Source: Pagrus major (lineage: Eukaryota; Chordata; Actinopteri; Spariformes; Sparidae). From it: 64,000 nt of DNA. Position 1 is the first letter of the stretch; every line of letters begins with the position of its first letter. The position numbers were made by a program, and so were the translations under genes. The notes below the pieces were generated by a model. The model was not told the origin of the DNA. It saw only the letters and a program-made list of their open reading frames with translations, and ran no database searches. The DNA lies in NCBI RefSeq assembly GCF_040436345.1, contig NC_133233.1:8570381-8634380 (forward strand), given 5' to 3'. Positions 1 through 12,500 of the stretch are shown piece by piece.

Positions 1-3000
1 TCCTGAAACCAGACATTAGCCAGGAGCAGCCTTAAACCAAACTGGATTAACATGGCTCCTTTTCCGACTTTCTTCCTCCCTGGGGCGGTCCAGCCGGTCA
101 CGTTAGATGGTCGAAAGACAGCGTGGGCTGTGATGGTCTCAAAGTCCGCTGCTCTTAATTCCCAACCACTCGCTTTCATCTCCAATGACAATGCCAGACA
201 TTAAAAAAGACAAAAATGTAACGTGTCATGAGTAATATTAGAAACTTGCTGTTTTACACTTGAGCTACTATAAATAACGATTTATAACATCAAACTTGAT
301 ATTGTATTAGAAATAATGACTTTACTTTTAATGACTCAGCAGAAAACACATTTTTTTCACAACCTGGTAACTCAGAAGTTGTTATAATTAATAGAAAATG
401 TAAAGAAAATTGTTTGTTAATTATTTATAAAGCCATAAGTTACAACTTCTCTTCCTCTTCTCTTTCTCTTTACTTTCTTTAGTTTTCTTTGAAATAATCT
501 TCAAGGCCTACTTGCGTTATTGTAGCTTTCAACCACAGTTGACGGCTCAGTTGTCTTTGTGTGATTGAAGTATGGAACTTTGGTTTTGTTTTAACAGGTG
601 GTGGTAGCTAGTACGGTCCTAGAGCTTTAGGAAAAAGCTAGTAGGTTGACCCGGATTTAGGATAATATTGTCAAACTAGATCAAGAACAAACTTTCACTT
701 TTACATTTTCGAGAAATACTTATCTGCTTTCTTGCTCAGAGTGGGACGAGAAGATCAATACGACTTTCATATATCTGAATTAGCTATGGTCCTGGTGGTG
801 GGAGTCTAGACTGGAAGCAAAACTTCTTCCAGTTCTATTTCCAGCACAAATTGTAAGCAGGAAGTAAAAGCAAGCCTGTTTTTCCAAAGTTCAAACATTT
901 CACTCCAGCAGCTCCTCTACAGCTCAACAATCTGCTTCTTGTTTGTTTAGTCTTTACTCCAACAGACATAATAAAATGACAATTTCTGGTTTCCAATAAG
1001 TTTTATGCTGTAACTTAGACTTACTCACGACTTATTTCTGGCAACATGTGATTTTTGGTGACGTAAGAATTGACAGTTACTCGAAGTCACTTTGTATAAG
1101 ACCACCAACTAAAACCCTGAAACGTAAATGTTGTATTAAATGTGTGTGTGTGTGTATGTGTTTATTTGTCTGCCTAATTCAGCCCAGTCCTTGGTTTGTG
1201 CAACATGGCCTGCCGTGTTTATTGTTGTATGTTGCTAACAACAGGACCAGATGGTAACGATGATAGTCGACCGCTCTCCTCTGCAGTCGTTAACAGGTGT
1301 AACCTCATTCCCTCTCTAATTTGTCAGCCCCCGCTTGTTTTCCCTCATTTTCATCAAGTTTTGTTAAAACTACTCGAGGTTTATTTTTTTCATTTTTTCC
1401 TACATTACGCTGCGGTGATGTTAAGTGAGCTAGTATTTTTGGACTTCCAGTATGACGCCAGAAACCATCAGACTTCTTAGCTTTCCCCTTTGGCGGTCTG
1501 TGAAACCCCACTGTCAGTGGAGCCCAAAGGCAACAGCAGAGTGGACTGAGTGTTCAGTAGCAAGTATTAAAGCAAAAAAAGTAGAAAAAACAAGGAAAAA
1601 AAGAATAAGAAAATAGTAAAAGGTGATTTATTAGCGAATTATTGAGTCTTTGGCGCCGCTCTTGTTTTCAAAAAATCTTAGTTTTAGATGTTTTAGGCAC
1701 AGAGCTTTGGAAATAGAGTTTTTCTACACAGTGGTGCATTTCCAGATCCTGGGGTCCAAGGGTCCTGAGGGAAGGAGCTGGTGCCTAGTCTAAGGGGGCG
1801 GGGGGGATGTTGTCCTGGAGGTCCTCTTGGCCTTTGTACCGAAACTTCACCACCTGCCTGAGACCTCAGAAAACACTGTTTTGTATGTTCTGAATGGAGC
1901 ATCTGGACAGTGGCTGCCTCACACACACTGGAAACACTCAAAGCTGTGGATGGAAAGACTCACACACTGAACTTCCCAAGGCGCAGAGACACTTTCATCT
2001 GGATGTTGTTTGTCTTTGATGTTGCTGTTACTGACCTCCTTCCTGCTGTCACTAACCAATCTGCACACTGAGCATCGCAGCTGTAAACACTGAGCTAATA
2101 TATTTTTGGAGAACATGAACAACACATGAAAACCGTGTAATTGGCCTGTAATTATGGAGCTGTGATTATAAGGAATGGTGTATATTTTTTTGATCAGGAC
2201 CAATCGCCTTTCAAACACAGGCAACAATCAAGAGAGTAGATGGATATAGAGTGCAGAGGATGCCTTCACACGTTTGGAAAATGGCAATGAAATGGAGAAT
2301 AAGAACAAACAGCAGATGAAGAGGAGATGGATAATATCAAGGACTTTTAAAAACAGCTTTTGGAAATGTGGACGACATGGCAGAGAATCACCGTTTATTA
2401 AAACTTAGATGGGAAACATTGCATTTGTTTTGGCTGGGCTGCGTTAGAGCCTTGATTACCTGGATCTGGAGGTATTACAGCAAATCACTGCAGCAAGGGG
2501 TGAACGAGTGGAGGACGGAGGATGAGGAATATCAATAAAGGAAAATGGACTGGCTGATAAAGCGAGATAAAGGCCCAGGGAGAGATAGCACAGCGGGGAG
2601 TTGTGGCCAGACAAGAATGCAAGGATTTTGTTGGATGGCTTTGACGTACTAAAACCTCAAATCTCATTCTGCGGTTTGTACTTCTGGGTTATCATGTCCT
2701 CATCTCCCTCTCGCACGTGCGCACACATTCCTCTCTTCTGTCTAAGAACCATCAGCAGACAAATTGTGAAGAGTGAAGTCTATCGCTCTCTGTAGATTAC
2801 ACCTATTATAGAATGAATGGAAAAACGACAAGACCTTTCATAACCAAGCCCACATTAGCCCACCTCCTTGCAAAGCTGGTTACTGTCAGCATGGGTCACG
2901 CTACATGGGAACATTTTTGGGAAACAAGGGAGGAACAGAGCAAAGTGTTTTTGTAATAATTAGGCACTTATGGATCAAGATATTTGGAAAGTCCATGGAG

Positions 3001-4295
3001 GGCTTTGGCAGGGCTGGAGGTGATGAAGCAGAACGGTAAAAATCTTGTGTGTGCTTTCTCCGATGTTGGGGGAGTTTGGCTCTCCATCTCTGTGGCTGTC
3101 TGTAGCGATGCTAAACCCCAAACACAGTGTCCTTGTGCAACCTTTTACAGTCCCTTCTAACAATCATGGGAATGAAATTCCAGTGAAAATGAAGGGTGCA
3201 GATTTTTCATTAGTAGGAGGGAACGCTCAGGAACGCCCGTCGACTGTTATGTTGCGGTGACGGTGGTGCGAAGAAGGGCTTGTAAAACGGCAGCTCAGGT
3301 TTAGACATTTGCTTTACGGGAAAATGTGGCGTGGGGGCTGCAGAATACTGTTTGTCCCTGGGTGATGTGTTCGTGGTGTGGCTTCTGGGAATTGAAGAAA
3401 ATAGTGACTGTAAGAGAGCAGGAAGTCATTGCTGAGCGATAGGTATCATGAACTCTTTGATACAGTTGGACAAACTGGAAATTTCAAGAGAGTTTACCCT
3501 CTTTTGAATGCTCTAAGGTGGGCCACTCATCTACACCTGGTCAAAATCGGACTTCTTAAAAGCTCACAGGGTCCCAGCTGCTAAGCTAACTTAAAGAAAG
3601 TGCCTGGAGGCTGCGCAGCTAGGAAATCCAAATGCTCTGCTCTCTTTTAATGCCTCACGAAACGCCAAGCCTGTGTCACCATACTCTGCTGCTGGGCAGT
3701 ACTTACCTAAACCTGGACCCAAGACAGAGGACAGGTTCAGCATAACTGCAAACACACGCGACGTGCACATGGCCTTTCTCTTGCTGAAGTAAACACACTG
3801 GTTGCCCTGAAGAGAAGTTTGGGTTCATTGTTCAATGACTTTGCTATTCCCTGCTAATGTTTTACATATGAGACAGAGATTGCTCCCATTTGAAGTAAAA
3901 AAAAGAGAGCAGACATCCATCCCCCCGTCAGTCATTTTTTTGATACGATTTCCTCAGACAACTCAATTATGTTGGCCCGGGCCCACTTGTTTTCCAACAA
4001 AATATTAGAGAATGGAGTTTATGAGTCATAAGAAACGTCTTTCAACTCGATCCTATTAGTCGCCTTGTTTCTTGACGGCTTCTTGCAGAATGTCTGTTTT
4101 GTCCAACCATCTGATTAAGAGAGAAAACAGAGCAACACATGTTTGCGCTGGACGTGGTTGTACACACGCAGACCTCACACAAAAACCATGCACACACGCT
4201 TCTGAGCCTGCATGTTCAGTAAGATTTCAATAAATCCTCATTGACCTGAGAGAACTCTGCAAAATTAACCTTTTTTTTCCCTCTTGTGCTTTCAG
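1..4295 (+). other. mkx: mkx intron (partial), no exon recognised
   Basis: This stretch precedes the penultimate exon of mkx and should be intron, entering from outside the window. I looked for the homeodomain and for the conserved middle part of Mohawk and saw neither, so those exons lie upstream of the window. The sequence is AT-rich with short GT runs (near 1143-1160) and no long open frame of protein-like character. Whether it contains enhancers cannot be told from the sequence. Confidence 0.6.
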
Positions 4296-4329
4296 AAACC
4301 ACAGACCATGGATCAAGTAAATGTGACAA
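4296..4329 (+). CDS. mkx: mkx penultimate micro-exon (34 nt)
   Basis: A long pyrimidine tract ending in ttcag lies directly before 4296, and a consensus donor gtgagt starts at 4330. The 34 nt read, after two bases completing an upstream codon, as TTDHGSSKCD, with two bases left over. These two bases plus the first base of the next exon make an Asn codon, so the frame runs exactly into the last exon. The peptide aligns in place with the segment of human MKX just before its conserved C-terminus (TDTLENGSNKGES, from memory). Alignment to memory is modest, but splice borders and phase agree fully. Confidence 0.75.
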
Positions 4330-4454
4330 GTGAGTGGACTGTCTTTTACATCGCAGCCAAGATCAAATCCAATGTTTTCATTCATTACAAGCTGACCTCT
4401 AACTCCCCTGCTCTCTGTTTTGTTCTTTTCCTGTGCATGTTTTGTGATAACCAG

Positions 4455-4662
4455 CGGCAGAGGTGGCGTCGGAGCTGCGCAGAAGGAGAAGGTGAAGGGC
4501 AAAGACGAGACGTACTGGAGGGAGATCAACGCCGCCATGGCCTTGACCAACTTGGCGCAGGGGAAGGACAGGGCCTCTGGGACCACCAGCTGCATCATCC
4601 AGAAGTCCTCCCATATAGCAGAGATCAAGACTGTTAAAGTGCCGCTGATGCAGAAATATTAG
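4455..4662 (+). CDS. mkx: mkx last coding exon (Mohawk homeobox, C-terminus)
   Basis: The exon codes for the 68 C-terminal residues of Mohawk, a TALE-class homeodomain transcription factor that represses myogenic genes and promotes tendon collagen genes. The C-terminal half of the family carries repressor segments reported to recruit Sin3/HDAC. The acceptor ends in ccag at 4454, and the first base completes a codon begun in the micro-exon. The stretch DETYWREINAAMALTNLAQG followed by TTSCIIQKSSHIAE and KTVKVPL is nearly identical to vertebrate MKX, which ends VKVPLVQQF; here the end is VKVPLMQKY and a TAG stop. The homeodomain itself is upstream of the window. Identity is secure; only this end of the gene is present. 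Confidence 0.95.
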
Positions 4663-6525
4663 CCCCGACGTCGTCTAACATCTCTCTATGCAAAACCAGC
4701 TAACATTCCTGTTTCAGAGTCCAAATAGGCCCCCCCCCCCCCACCTTGAGAGAATGAAAAGACAACTGTTGTTCAAGGAGGAGAGGGGGTGTTTGACATG
4801 AGAAAGTGTGAAACAAAAAGAGAACTCTCATTCTTTTCTTGACTTAAAAACGTGCAAAAGAGGCCTTGACCATCATTTTTCTTTGCTGGGTTGATGTGTG
4901 ACAGACAAGTGTTGATGATACTTCCACTGCAGTATTTCCCTAAAAACAAGACGATTTTGTAATGTTAACTTATTTTTGATAAGTCTGATTTTTTTTTTTA
5001 TTCTTTCATTTTTTTATGCTACGAAATTTGTATTTTTGCCAAAGTGCCTTTGTTATTTAGATGAATAACTCGCCGTCTGTGGTCAATGCAACGTACAGAT
5101 ACTGAGGTGCCTCTTTGTAGAGTTTTGTGAAGGAATATTTGACGAAGTTCAGAGTCGCAGTCGTGATTCAGGATTTGTTTCGTGAATGAAACCTCCCCAT
5201 AACAGCCTGTGCCTTAAGGACTAAATGAGCTCACTGTCAGAGGCATTGATGAACTCAAATAGCACACACACATGCCGATACACACTCTCAGAAAATACCT
5301 TGCAGTAATTTCCTTAAAGGCATTGTTCTTGTTTTGACTGGAGTCCTCATATTGACTGTAAACTGAACACTGTTTTGTCTCAGTCAGCCTCTCACTGCTG
5401 CAGGCCAACAATAACTCTTGCATACGCAGATAAGTTGCCCTAACGTGAGCAGCAGATTGGGAAGCAGCCAGTGTTCTCCGCCTTTTTCCACATCACGGCC
5501 GTGGATTTCATCAACCAAGCGAAGGATTCCTTTGTTATCTGGGCTTTGAGTTGCTGAAACGTGCACGAATGCTCAGCTGGACCCGAATGAAGTCACGCTC
5601 ACCCACTCAGTGACACACATGTACGTAGATCCACAGGCAAGGTTCATTAAGGTATCTGCTCCCAACGGAAGAATGCCACGACCTAAAAGGGATGTTTTTG
5701 CTTTGCATTATCACTGTTTTAATGTGGACAGTGTTGCCTTTTCACATGTTTGTGCTCAAGAAACAAGATAGTCAGGAGTGAACGTAAAAAAGAAAAGCCA
5801 CCGCCAGCTCCCCCAGCCGTTTGATCCTCAGCGCTCTCAGCTGTTTAGCATTACGTTCAAATTGCTGTTTACAAGAAGCCAGAGGGTAGGCTTAAAAGTC
5901 TGACTTTCTCCCCCTCGCTTCTTTTTTTTTTTTTTTTTTTTTGTCTTTAAAAATACATTCCAGTATTATCTATTTGTCGGCCAAGCAACAGTTCAAAGTA
6001 TCTGTTATTGTCAGTCTGTATATGTGTGGTTGTTTTTGTTTTTTAACAAATCTTTGTACTTGGTTTCACTTAACCGTACGGCATTAAGAGCTTCTTTTGT
6101 CATCCGATGGAAAAAATTCTCCTTATGTACAGTGCATATGTTATAAACGTTTGCAGTGAACGATGCCAAATTCACAAGCTGGGGGAAACCAAGTTAGACT
6201 TATGGGAGAAACTGAAGTTGGCTGTCTGTGCTGACTTTTTAATTTTATGTATATCTTCAAGGTACTGTTTATGTGTGTCAAAATGTACACTCCTTCATAA
6301 ATTATGCATCTTTCTTTTTATTTTTTTGGACAACCAGACTGTGCTTGTGGTCAAGAACTTTGAGAGGGAGTGATGCTGCACAAAGTGACTTTTTGACCTG
6401 TTTTTTATGTGCAAACTGTTAAAAAAAGAAGAAGCTGCACTTACAGATTTCAGTCAGAAAACACACAGCCTCCATTGAGAACTTATGGATTGAATGTGTT
6501 TTTACATGAAGGTGAAGAGAAGGAA

Positions 6526-6531
6526 AATAAA
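6526..6531 (+). terminator. poly(A) signal AATAAA, possible proximal mkx site
   Basis: A canonical hexamer lies 1.86 kb after the mkx stop codon. The following sequence is not clearly GT-rich, so this is the weaker of the two candidate sites. Confidence 0.3.
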
Positions 6532-7183
6532 TGAAGGACAACCCTATATTATTCCTGTTAGCGTGCCTATGGAAGTATCATGAAATCAATCGCACTAGCC
6601 AATCCCCGGGCACTATTTGCTTATGCAATGGGGGTTGAGAGCTCCCACATATGTTTTTTATACACTTGATCCAGGCAGGGTAGCTGCGGGGTAGTGCCGG
6701 GACAGCTCCTTGTGTTTCTAATCGCACCTCTGAACCTCTGGACCACTCGCGACCCTCACACCTCACACGATACCCGAGCGAGGGAAGGAGGCTCGGGAGA
6801 CAACAGAGCAGCCTTTGTTGTTCCCACCTGCAGTCGCTCCCCAACGACGACAATACAAGTACAAGCCAAAGGGGTTACTACAGCCAACACTTCGGTACTG
6901 TACATACCTTTCTCCAGCACGAGCCGTGCTATCACAACCATGCTGACAAATGGAAAGCAGCGGTGTGCATTAAAGCCTATAAATTATTATTACAGACTTT
7001 GTAAAAAACAAAGAAAGTGGTGACCATAGTTTTTTTTTTATTGTTAAGTTATATAAATTGAGATTTTTTGTTTGTTTGTTTTGATAGAGACTGGATTTTC
7101 AATCCAATGACCAAATGCATATCTCCTTGTTGCTCATGTAAAGTTTCTTTTATAAAAACAGTCATTTCTTGGTCAAAGCAATG

Positions 7184-7189
7184 AATAAA
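7184..7189 (+). terminator. poly(A) signal AATAAA, likely distal mkx site
   Basis: A canonical hexamer is followed at about 20-25 bases by a cgtgtgttttatt stretch that fits a GU-rich downstream element. The repeat-rich intergenic DNA starts just after it. Confidence 0.45.
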
Positions 7190-7224
7190 CCTCTGAATGA
7201 AATGACAAGCATCGTGTGTTTTAT

Positions 7225-7515
7225 TCATTTGTGAATGGTGCAATGTGTAAGAATTTAAGTTGATGAATTACATTTTAACAGAATGTGAAGAAGTGACAGT
7301 GCTGACATTATGTTATTCTGCTTCAAAGATGTCTACTGAAGTTAGCATGTGAGCCAGCTAGCCCCGGCCCATCCCGTCTTGTAATACCATTTTGTTCTTT
7401 ACAAAGATGATGGTCTGATAGTGTAGCTCCAGCCTCTGGAGGTGGGCTGCCCAGCTAACTCAGCCAACTCGCTAACGGCAGCTACAGTCAGGAGCAGTCT
7501 TACATTTTGCCCCGT
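7225..7515. repeat. dispersed fish repeat (gctaactcagctaac type)
   Basis: The segment contains aatgtgtaagaattt at its left and, at its right, a run of short gctaact-like words (cagctaactcagccaactcgctaacggcagctacag). A related segment occurs at about 25,365-25,480 with aatatgtaagaatt and the same cagctaact/gttagctcag words. The pair indicates an interspersed element; class and exact ends are not clear. Confidence 0.4.
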
Positions 7516-8023
7516 TAATGTTTATTTCACAAACTTTTGCTGGTTCATTTGTTTATTTACCATCGAGAAATATTGGAGATTTCACCTAAATCATCAACCA
7601 CTGATCTTCTCTAAATAGCTTCAGATAACGTGTCAGTGAATTTATTATAAAGAGAGAGAAGAAGAGAGAGAAGGAACAAGTTGTAAACACAAAAACAAAA
7701 TCAGGCAGTTGTAGTTTGCTGATGTCAGCAGGCCACAGTCCTGATTCTAAGCTTGACACTGATCACAATATAGGAGATGTTTGTTTACGACACACAGGGC
7801 GGAGTGGTTTTTAGGAGCTAAACAAACTAATCATGAAAAACCATCGGAGGAGCTGAATGTATACAGCAGTGATGTGCGTCAGCCATACACCACACATTAG
7901 TGGTTGGGGCCCCAGCGTTTGCTATCTCCTGTGTATTTTTGCTACCTTTAGAAGGATGTTGGGCGTTTCACTTTATTTGTCTGACCCAGGATCAGATCAC
8001 AATCTGCCTCTCAGGAGTTCAAG

Positions 8024-8025
<2 letters not shown>

Positions 8026-8056
<31 letters not shown>
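8026..8056. repeat. (AGC)n microsatellite
   Basis: About ten uninterrupted AGC units lie in intergenic DNA. In one frame they would read as polyglutamine, but the surrounding open frame has no protein-like features. Confidence 0.9.
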
Positions 8057-8057
<1 letters not shown>

Positions 8058-8211
8058 GAGATAAATTACTTTAAATAAAGACTTTATAAAGTTTTGGGTT
8101 TTCTTTATCTGCTGTCATGATGTGGATACCTAGGGAAGTCTGTACGTATAATTTGAATACTTGTGGTACTGTGGATCCTGTATGATAGCGACAATGGACA
8201 ACTGAGTCTTT

Positions 8212-9122
8212 GTGCGTAGTGAGTCTGAAGGCAGGGAGGCCAGGGGAAGACTGAATTTATGTCTCATGCTTCGTAGGTGTGTCCTTTCCCTCAGGGCCCA
8301 GTCTCCATTCTCTTCCCTGAATATTAATGGCTCTACCATGCCACGGCTCGTCCTGAACTTGAGCTCTGCCACAAAGCTGAGGCCAAGACCCGTCTTATGT
8401 CATGAAATACGAAATGAGAAAGATACTGAAGGAGAAAACGAGAGTGCAGGGAGTGATTTTGGAGACTGGAATAAAGATGTTGACAGCAACTGTCCCCAAA
8501 CTGGTAGCAGCAAACGCCACAAACTTGTTACAGACGCAGTGTTGGCGGGCCCTGCGTTTCCATTGTCAGTTATAACCAATCAGGACACAGCCTTTTCGAG
8601 TGCCAAACCCTCGACAAGGTGCCCCGCTGTTTTTCTATGTGGATCAGCTGCCTCTGGACCTCAGCAAGGCCCTGTGAGATGGCTCGCCCTCACGCTTCCT
8701 GCAACAATCCTATCAGGTTAGTTGACCTCTCATCCCTCTCTGCACTGAGCAGCCCCAAACCCCAGCTTCACTGAGCCACGTTTTCCATTGAAAAGCTAAG
8801 TGATATTCCATGCTGCCTATAGCTTCTCCCTTCGTTCTTTTTTCACCCCGTGCCTCCTCTCTCTGTGCTGCTGACAGATTCGAAAGGCGCTGCGAAACTG
8901 CACGGTTATCTCGGCGCAGGAGACGGACAAGAGGAGATTCTCGCTTGGCGCGGCCTGCGACTTGACAGACTCCAGACTTCACCTTGGCCATTTAGTCCGC
9001 CAGAAACTCAACTCCACCAACAGCGGGCGAAACCACACGGAATAAAATCCAAGAATGCAGATGTTCTGAAAATCATTTCCCATTTGATGAGGAAATATGA
9101 CTCCCATGGCATGCTGAAGTAA
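8212..9122 (+). other. unexplained two-part open frame with splice-like joint
   Basis: This is the longest open stretch in the window. It opens at an ATG at 8212 and stays open to a donor-like gttagt at 8717. A strong acceptor (pyrimidine-rich, then ctgacag) ends at 8877. Joining 8716 to 8878 keeps one frame open until a TAA at 9120, giving about 249 residues. The segment is richer in CpG than its surroundings. I recognise no domain. The conceptual product is low in hydrophobic periodicity and the opposite strand is also open at 8713-8991, so chance is a serious alternative. A second consensus donor (ag/gtgagt, exon end 9502) could make 8878-9502 a non-coding exon. Confidence 0.18.
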
Positions 9123-9502
9123 TTAGTTACCTTGCTGTGAAGGATGCTCCACGGAGCCCCAGTTCATTAGAGCCGGGGCTTTGTCTTTCGCTAACTCCTG
9201 CCCTTGGACAAAAATATGAGAAAAATTGCAGGGCCTAATTGTTAGATTCCTGAAAGAATTGACTGATTAAAAACTTGGTCCGACCTTGCAATCATTTCGG
9301 GATTTCGGGGGCGTTTTTTGGACCAGCTGCAACTTCATGGATGTTGGAGGAGGTGATGCGTGCAGGTCACTGCTCAGATCATGGACACTGTTTGAACCGG
9401 AGCTAATCACACAGGAGACAAAAGGCTCGGAGAAGCACTATTACTTTGCAGACAAATTACACCCCTCAAATTAGCATATTTTCCAGTCGGGCGGGTCTAC
9501 AG

Positions 9503-12500
9503 GTGAGTGCAGTTCAAGCTTGCGTGACACTGGGAACTTCCACTCGATAGAACTAAGAAACATTAGCTAACACAGAGGAGAAATTACACTGTGTGGCGCT
9601 TAGAGAGATTACTGACTAAATGAATTACCTAAATGAAGGAGGTATACACTGGTAACAACGTGTTATTTCAGTCATAGCTCTGATTTCTGGATTTCCTTTA
9701 AACATTTAATATTCTTTGAAATATTTCCTCATGAAGAAAACCTTTTGATCCACGCTGTTCTCACCCAAATAAGAATTAGATCCCTACTGCTTTCTTCCAG
9801 ATTACATTTTTTTGTGTCAGACATGACATTTTCGCTGTTATATATTCTATTTCTTCATGTATCATTTCCTCAAATCATTCTAAAGTGAGCAATACATTCT
9901 GTGTTTGTCTTCTTGATTTTATTATTGTATTGAAGCCACATTTTTCCAGCTCTCCTTCATGTTGCAAGGCAGTTTCTCAGTCTCCTCCGTGTTCAGCTAA
10001 CCCAAGGCAGTTGAAAAATATTTCCTGTCTTCATTTCTCATAATAAACTTCTTCATAAACCACCAGAAACAAGAGGGGGAGAGCTGTGCTTACACAGAAC
10101 CACAAGTAAACGCTGTGTTTGGCCAAATGAGGACATGCCGGGTGTTATTCCAGGTGGACATCATCTCTTCTTTGTTTTATGAAAAGGGTCTGCGCCTAAA
10201 CAGAGGGAAAAATGTGACACATGCCAGTTTTAAACAAAAAGGGTCAATTGTTGCGCTTGTAAGAACAGACTGTGAAGGCATGCACATTGTTCTGACCTGA
10301 GACCTTTGGGAAATGGATAAACGTAGATGGCTTAGAAACGCTCTGCTCGGCTGCCAGAGTAAACCGCTCTCACAGAAAAAGTAGGCACTTTTCATGAAAT
10401 GAAACAGGAATGCAGGAAATCTCTGCTTTGATACCTGGTGTCAAGTTTTCATTCACATGATTTCATCGACCGCGGTTTCTCGTACATGCGGCACGCTGTG
10501 TTGTCAGCGAGACAGCACTTACACAAGCGTCAGCCATGCAGAACGTATCCTCCTCTTCCTCTTCGCTGTCCACTGACATAATCCCTGTTGAAGTCTCACC
10601 ACAAAGCCCTGCAACACAACAAGTCTCATGTTCACTGCTGTTGTTTGGAGGTTAGTCTGATCATTTTCCGTTTGCCTCCAACATTCCAACCGGACCCACC
10701 GTGCGTAGTCACATGCAGTGGATCTCCCAGTTTGTTTATTGGAGGATAATGCCTGTGAATTTCCCCCGTGGATCCCATGTCTCAGTCCATCCAAGAGTCA
10801 CTTCCACACATGTTCACAGCAACAGGGCTGGAGGAGTAGGCGGTCTAGCTGCATGCACCTTAGCTGTTTCCTAACAGCTTAAATCCAGATAATTGGCCGT
10901 TCTCTGAGCTCCCGAGACGGGCCGACTAAACAGCTGCTACAAACAGCGAGACCCCATCCAGAGGTTTTGTGGGTCCAGCTGCCAACATGGGATCAAGACG
11001 ATGCAGAGGAACCCGTGGAGAGCAGAGTGCAAACTGAGGGGCAGAAAAAGTTACGTTGACGTATCTATTTTCATATACACATGAAATCCCCTGACGATAG
11101 TTAGCATTTCAGCGTTTCAGTGCTCAGAAATTACCCTGAGATGTTTTCGAAACTTATTTAATTTCAGTCAGACATAATGTCATTTGTAGTTATTTGGAAC
11201 TCACAAAACAAGTCGCTGGCTCCAGAGGAAACCCACCAAAGTGTACTGCATCTCATTTTGGGTCCAAAACAAAAGCCAAAGAAAGTCACTGCCTCAGGTT
11301 TGAAATACTACATCTGATCTGGGCTTACTGCATCTTTTTTCACTCCAATTTTCTGATTCACATTGGCCAATTATGAGAAAACAATCCTTTTTTTTGACTC
11401 ATCCCATCATGGTTGGCCAAAGTTTTAAATAAGGCAAATTCTGACATATTGCTGTCAGTCTGAGCCAGGTGCTATAAGTGGCAGAATCTGAGGGGTCATA
11501 AGATGATTAAAGGGGTGAAATTCAAAGAATGAAAATCATCTGTTCAACCAAGTCTTATCAATCTGTGTACAAATAAGACTTTTACATTGTGTGCAGTGCA
11601 TATGCCAATGTTTGTTTTTGCATGCCTGTGATATGCCAATCCTTCCCATTAACTTCAGTGGAGAGTAGACAAAGTCAGTTGATCATTGTTGTCATGAATG
11701 AATAAACACGCAACAGTTGTAGTTTTGTTAGGTTAAAGCTACAAAACTACTTGGCAAGGTTGAGGAAAAGATAACATTACATACATTAACAAACTAACTG
11801 TAATTTAAATATGTTATATCCGTTAACTTGACTTGACTTTTGGTTTCTCGAGGGACACCAACGTCAGTCGTCTGGGTGGAAGTCTTAAAGTCGTAAATTT
11901 GTACACAGATTGAAGCAACTGGGCCGGAAAAAATATGCTTTGAGCATTAAGGCATGTTCTCGTCTTCAATAAAGAATTACATTGTAAACCCACTGGTTTT
12001 TTTCATGGGTTTTGACCACATCTCACAGTCTTCATCAGTTTGGTCATTTGTCAATGCAAGTATAGAACTTTGGTTATGTGACAAGGGATTGGACAATATA
12101 AGATTTTATCAGCAATCACCTTAAGAACTTGATTGGGTGAATTTTCTTTATCTGGATAAGTGTGAATATCCTCACATCACTGACTTGAAAAAGCTCTCAA
12201 GCTCAGTTACGTACAGTCTTATATTGATTTCCTAATTTATTGTGAATTGCCAACAGGGGATTTTCAGTCATTTCGAATAAGTCTGCCACAACAGCTGAAT
12301 GCACGGTTCATGTTCCCAACCCTACTTTTCACCATATAGCTGAAAAAAAGAACACCCTCTGTAAAAGCATACTTAAATCAGCTATATCTGTATGTTTATT
12401 AGGATCTGCATCAAAATGTTCTCACTCATAGATGCCAGCCACCTAATTACGCCTGATTTTATTAATCGAGATCCATGCATCAATCCATGAGAAATTAATG

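Larger units (their letters stand above)
4663..7205 (+). other. mkx: mkx 3' UTR (probable extent)
   Basis: The AT-rich sequence after the mkx stop has no further coding similarity. It contains a C run (about 4730-4741), long T runs (about 5920-5942) and two AATAAA signals, at 6526 and 7184. The second is followed within 30 bases by a GT-rich stretch, as expected for cleavage, so I take the UTR to end near 7205. Length is inferred from signals only. Confidence 0.5.

Noticed and set aside
4399..4628. Minus-strand open frames opposite the mkx last exon
   Set aside because: Shadows of the conserved mkx exon, which has clear homology on the plus strand.
8026..8056. Polyglutamine-coding stretch in a short open frame
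   Set aside because: It is a plain AGC microsatellite in intergenic DNA; the frame around it has no domain and stops shortly after.
8713..8991. Open frame of 92 codons on the minus strand
   Set aside because: It overlaps the plus-strand exon-like stretch, has no recognisable motif, and high local GC explains the lack of stops.
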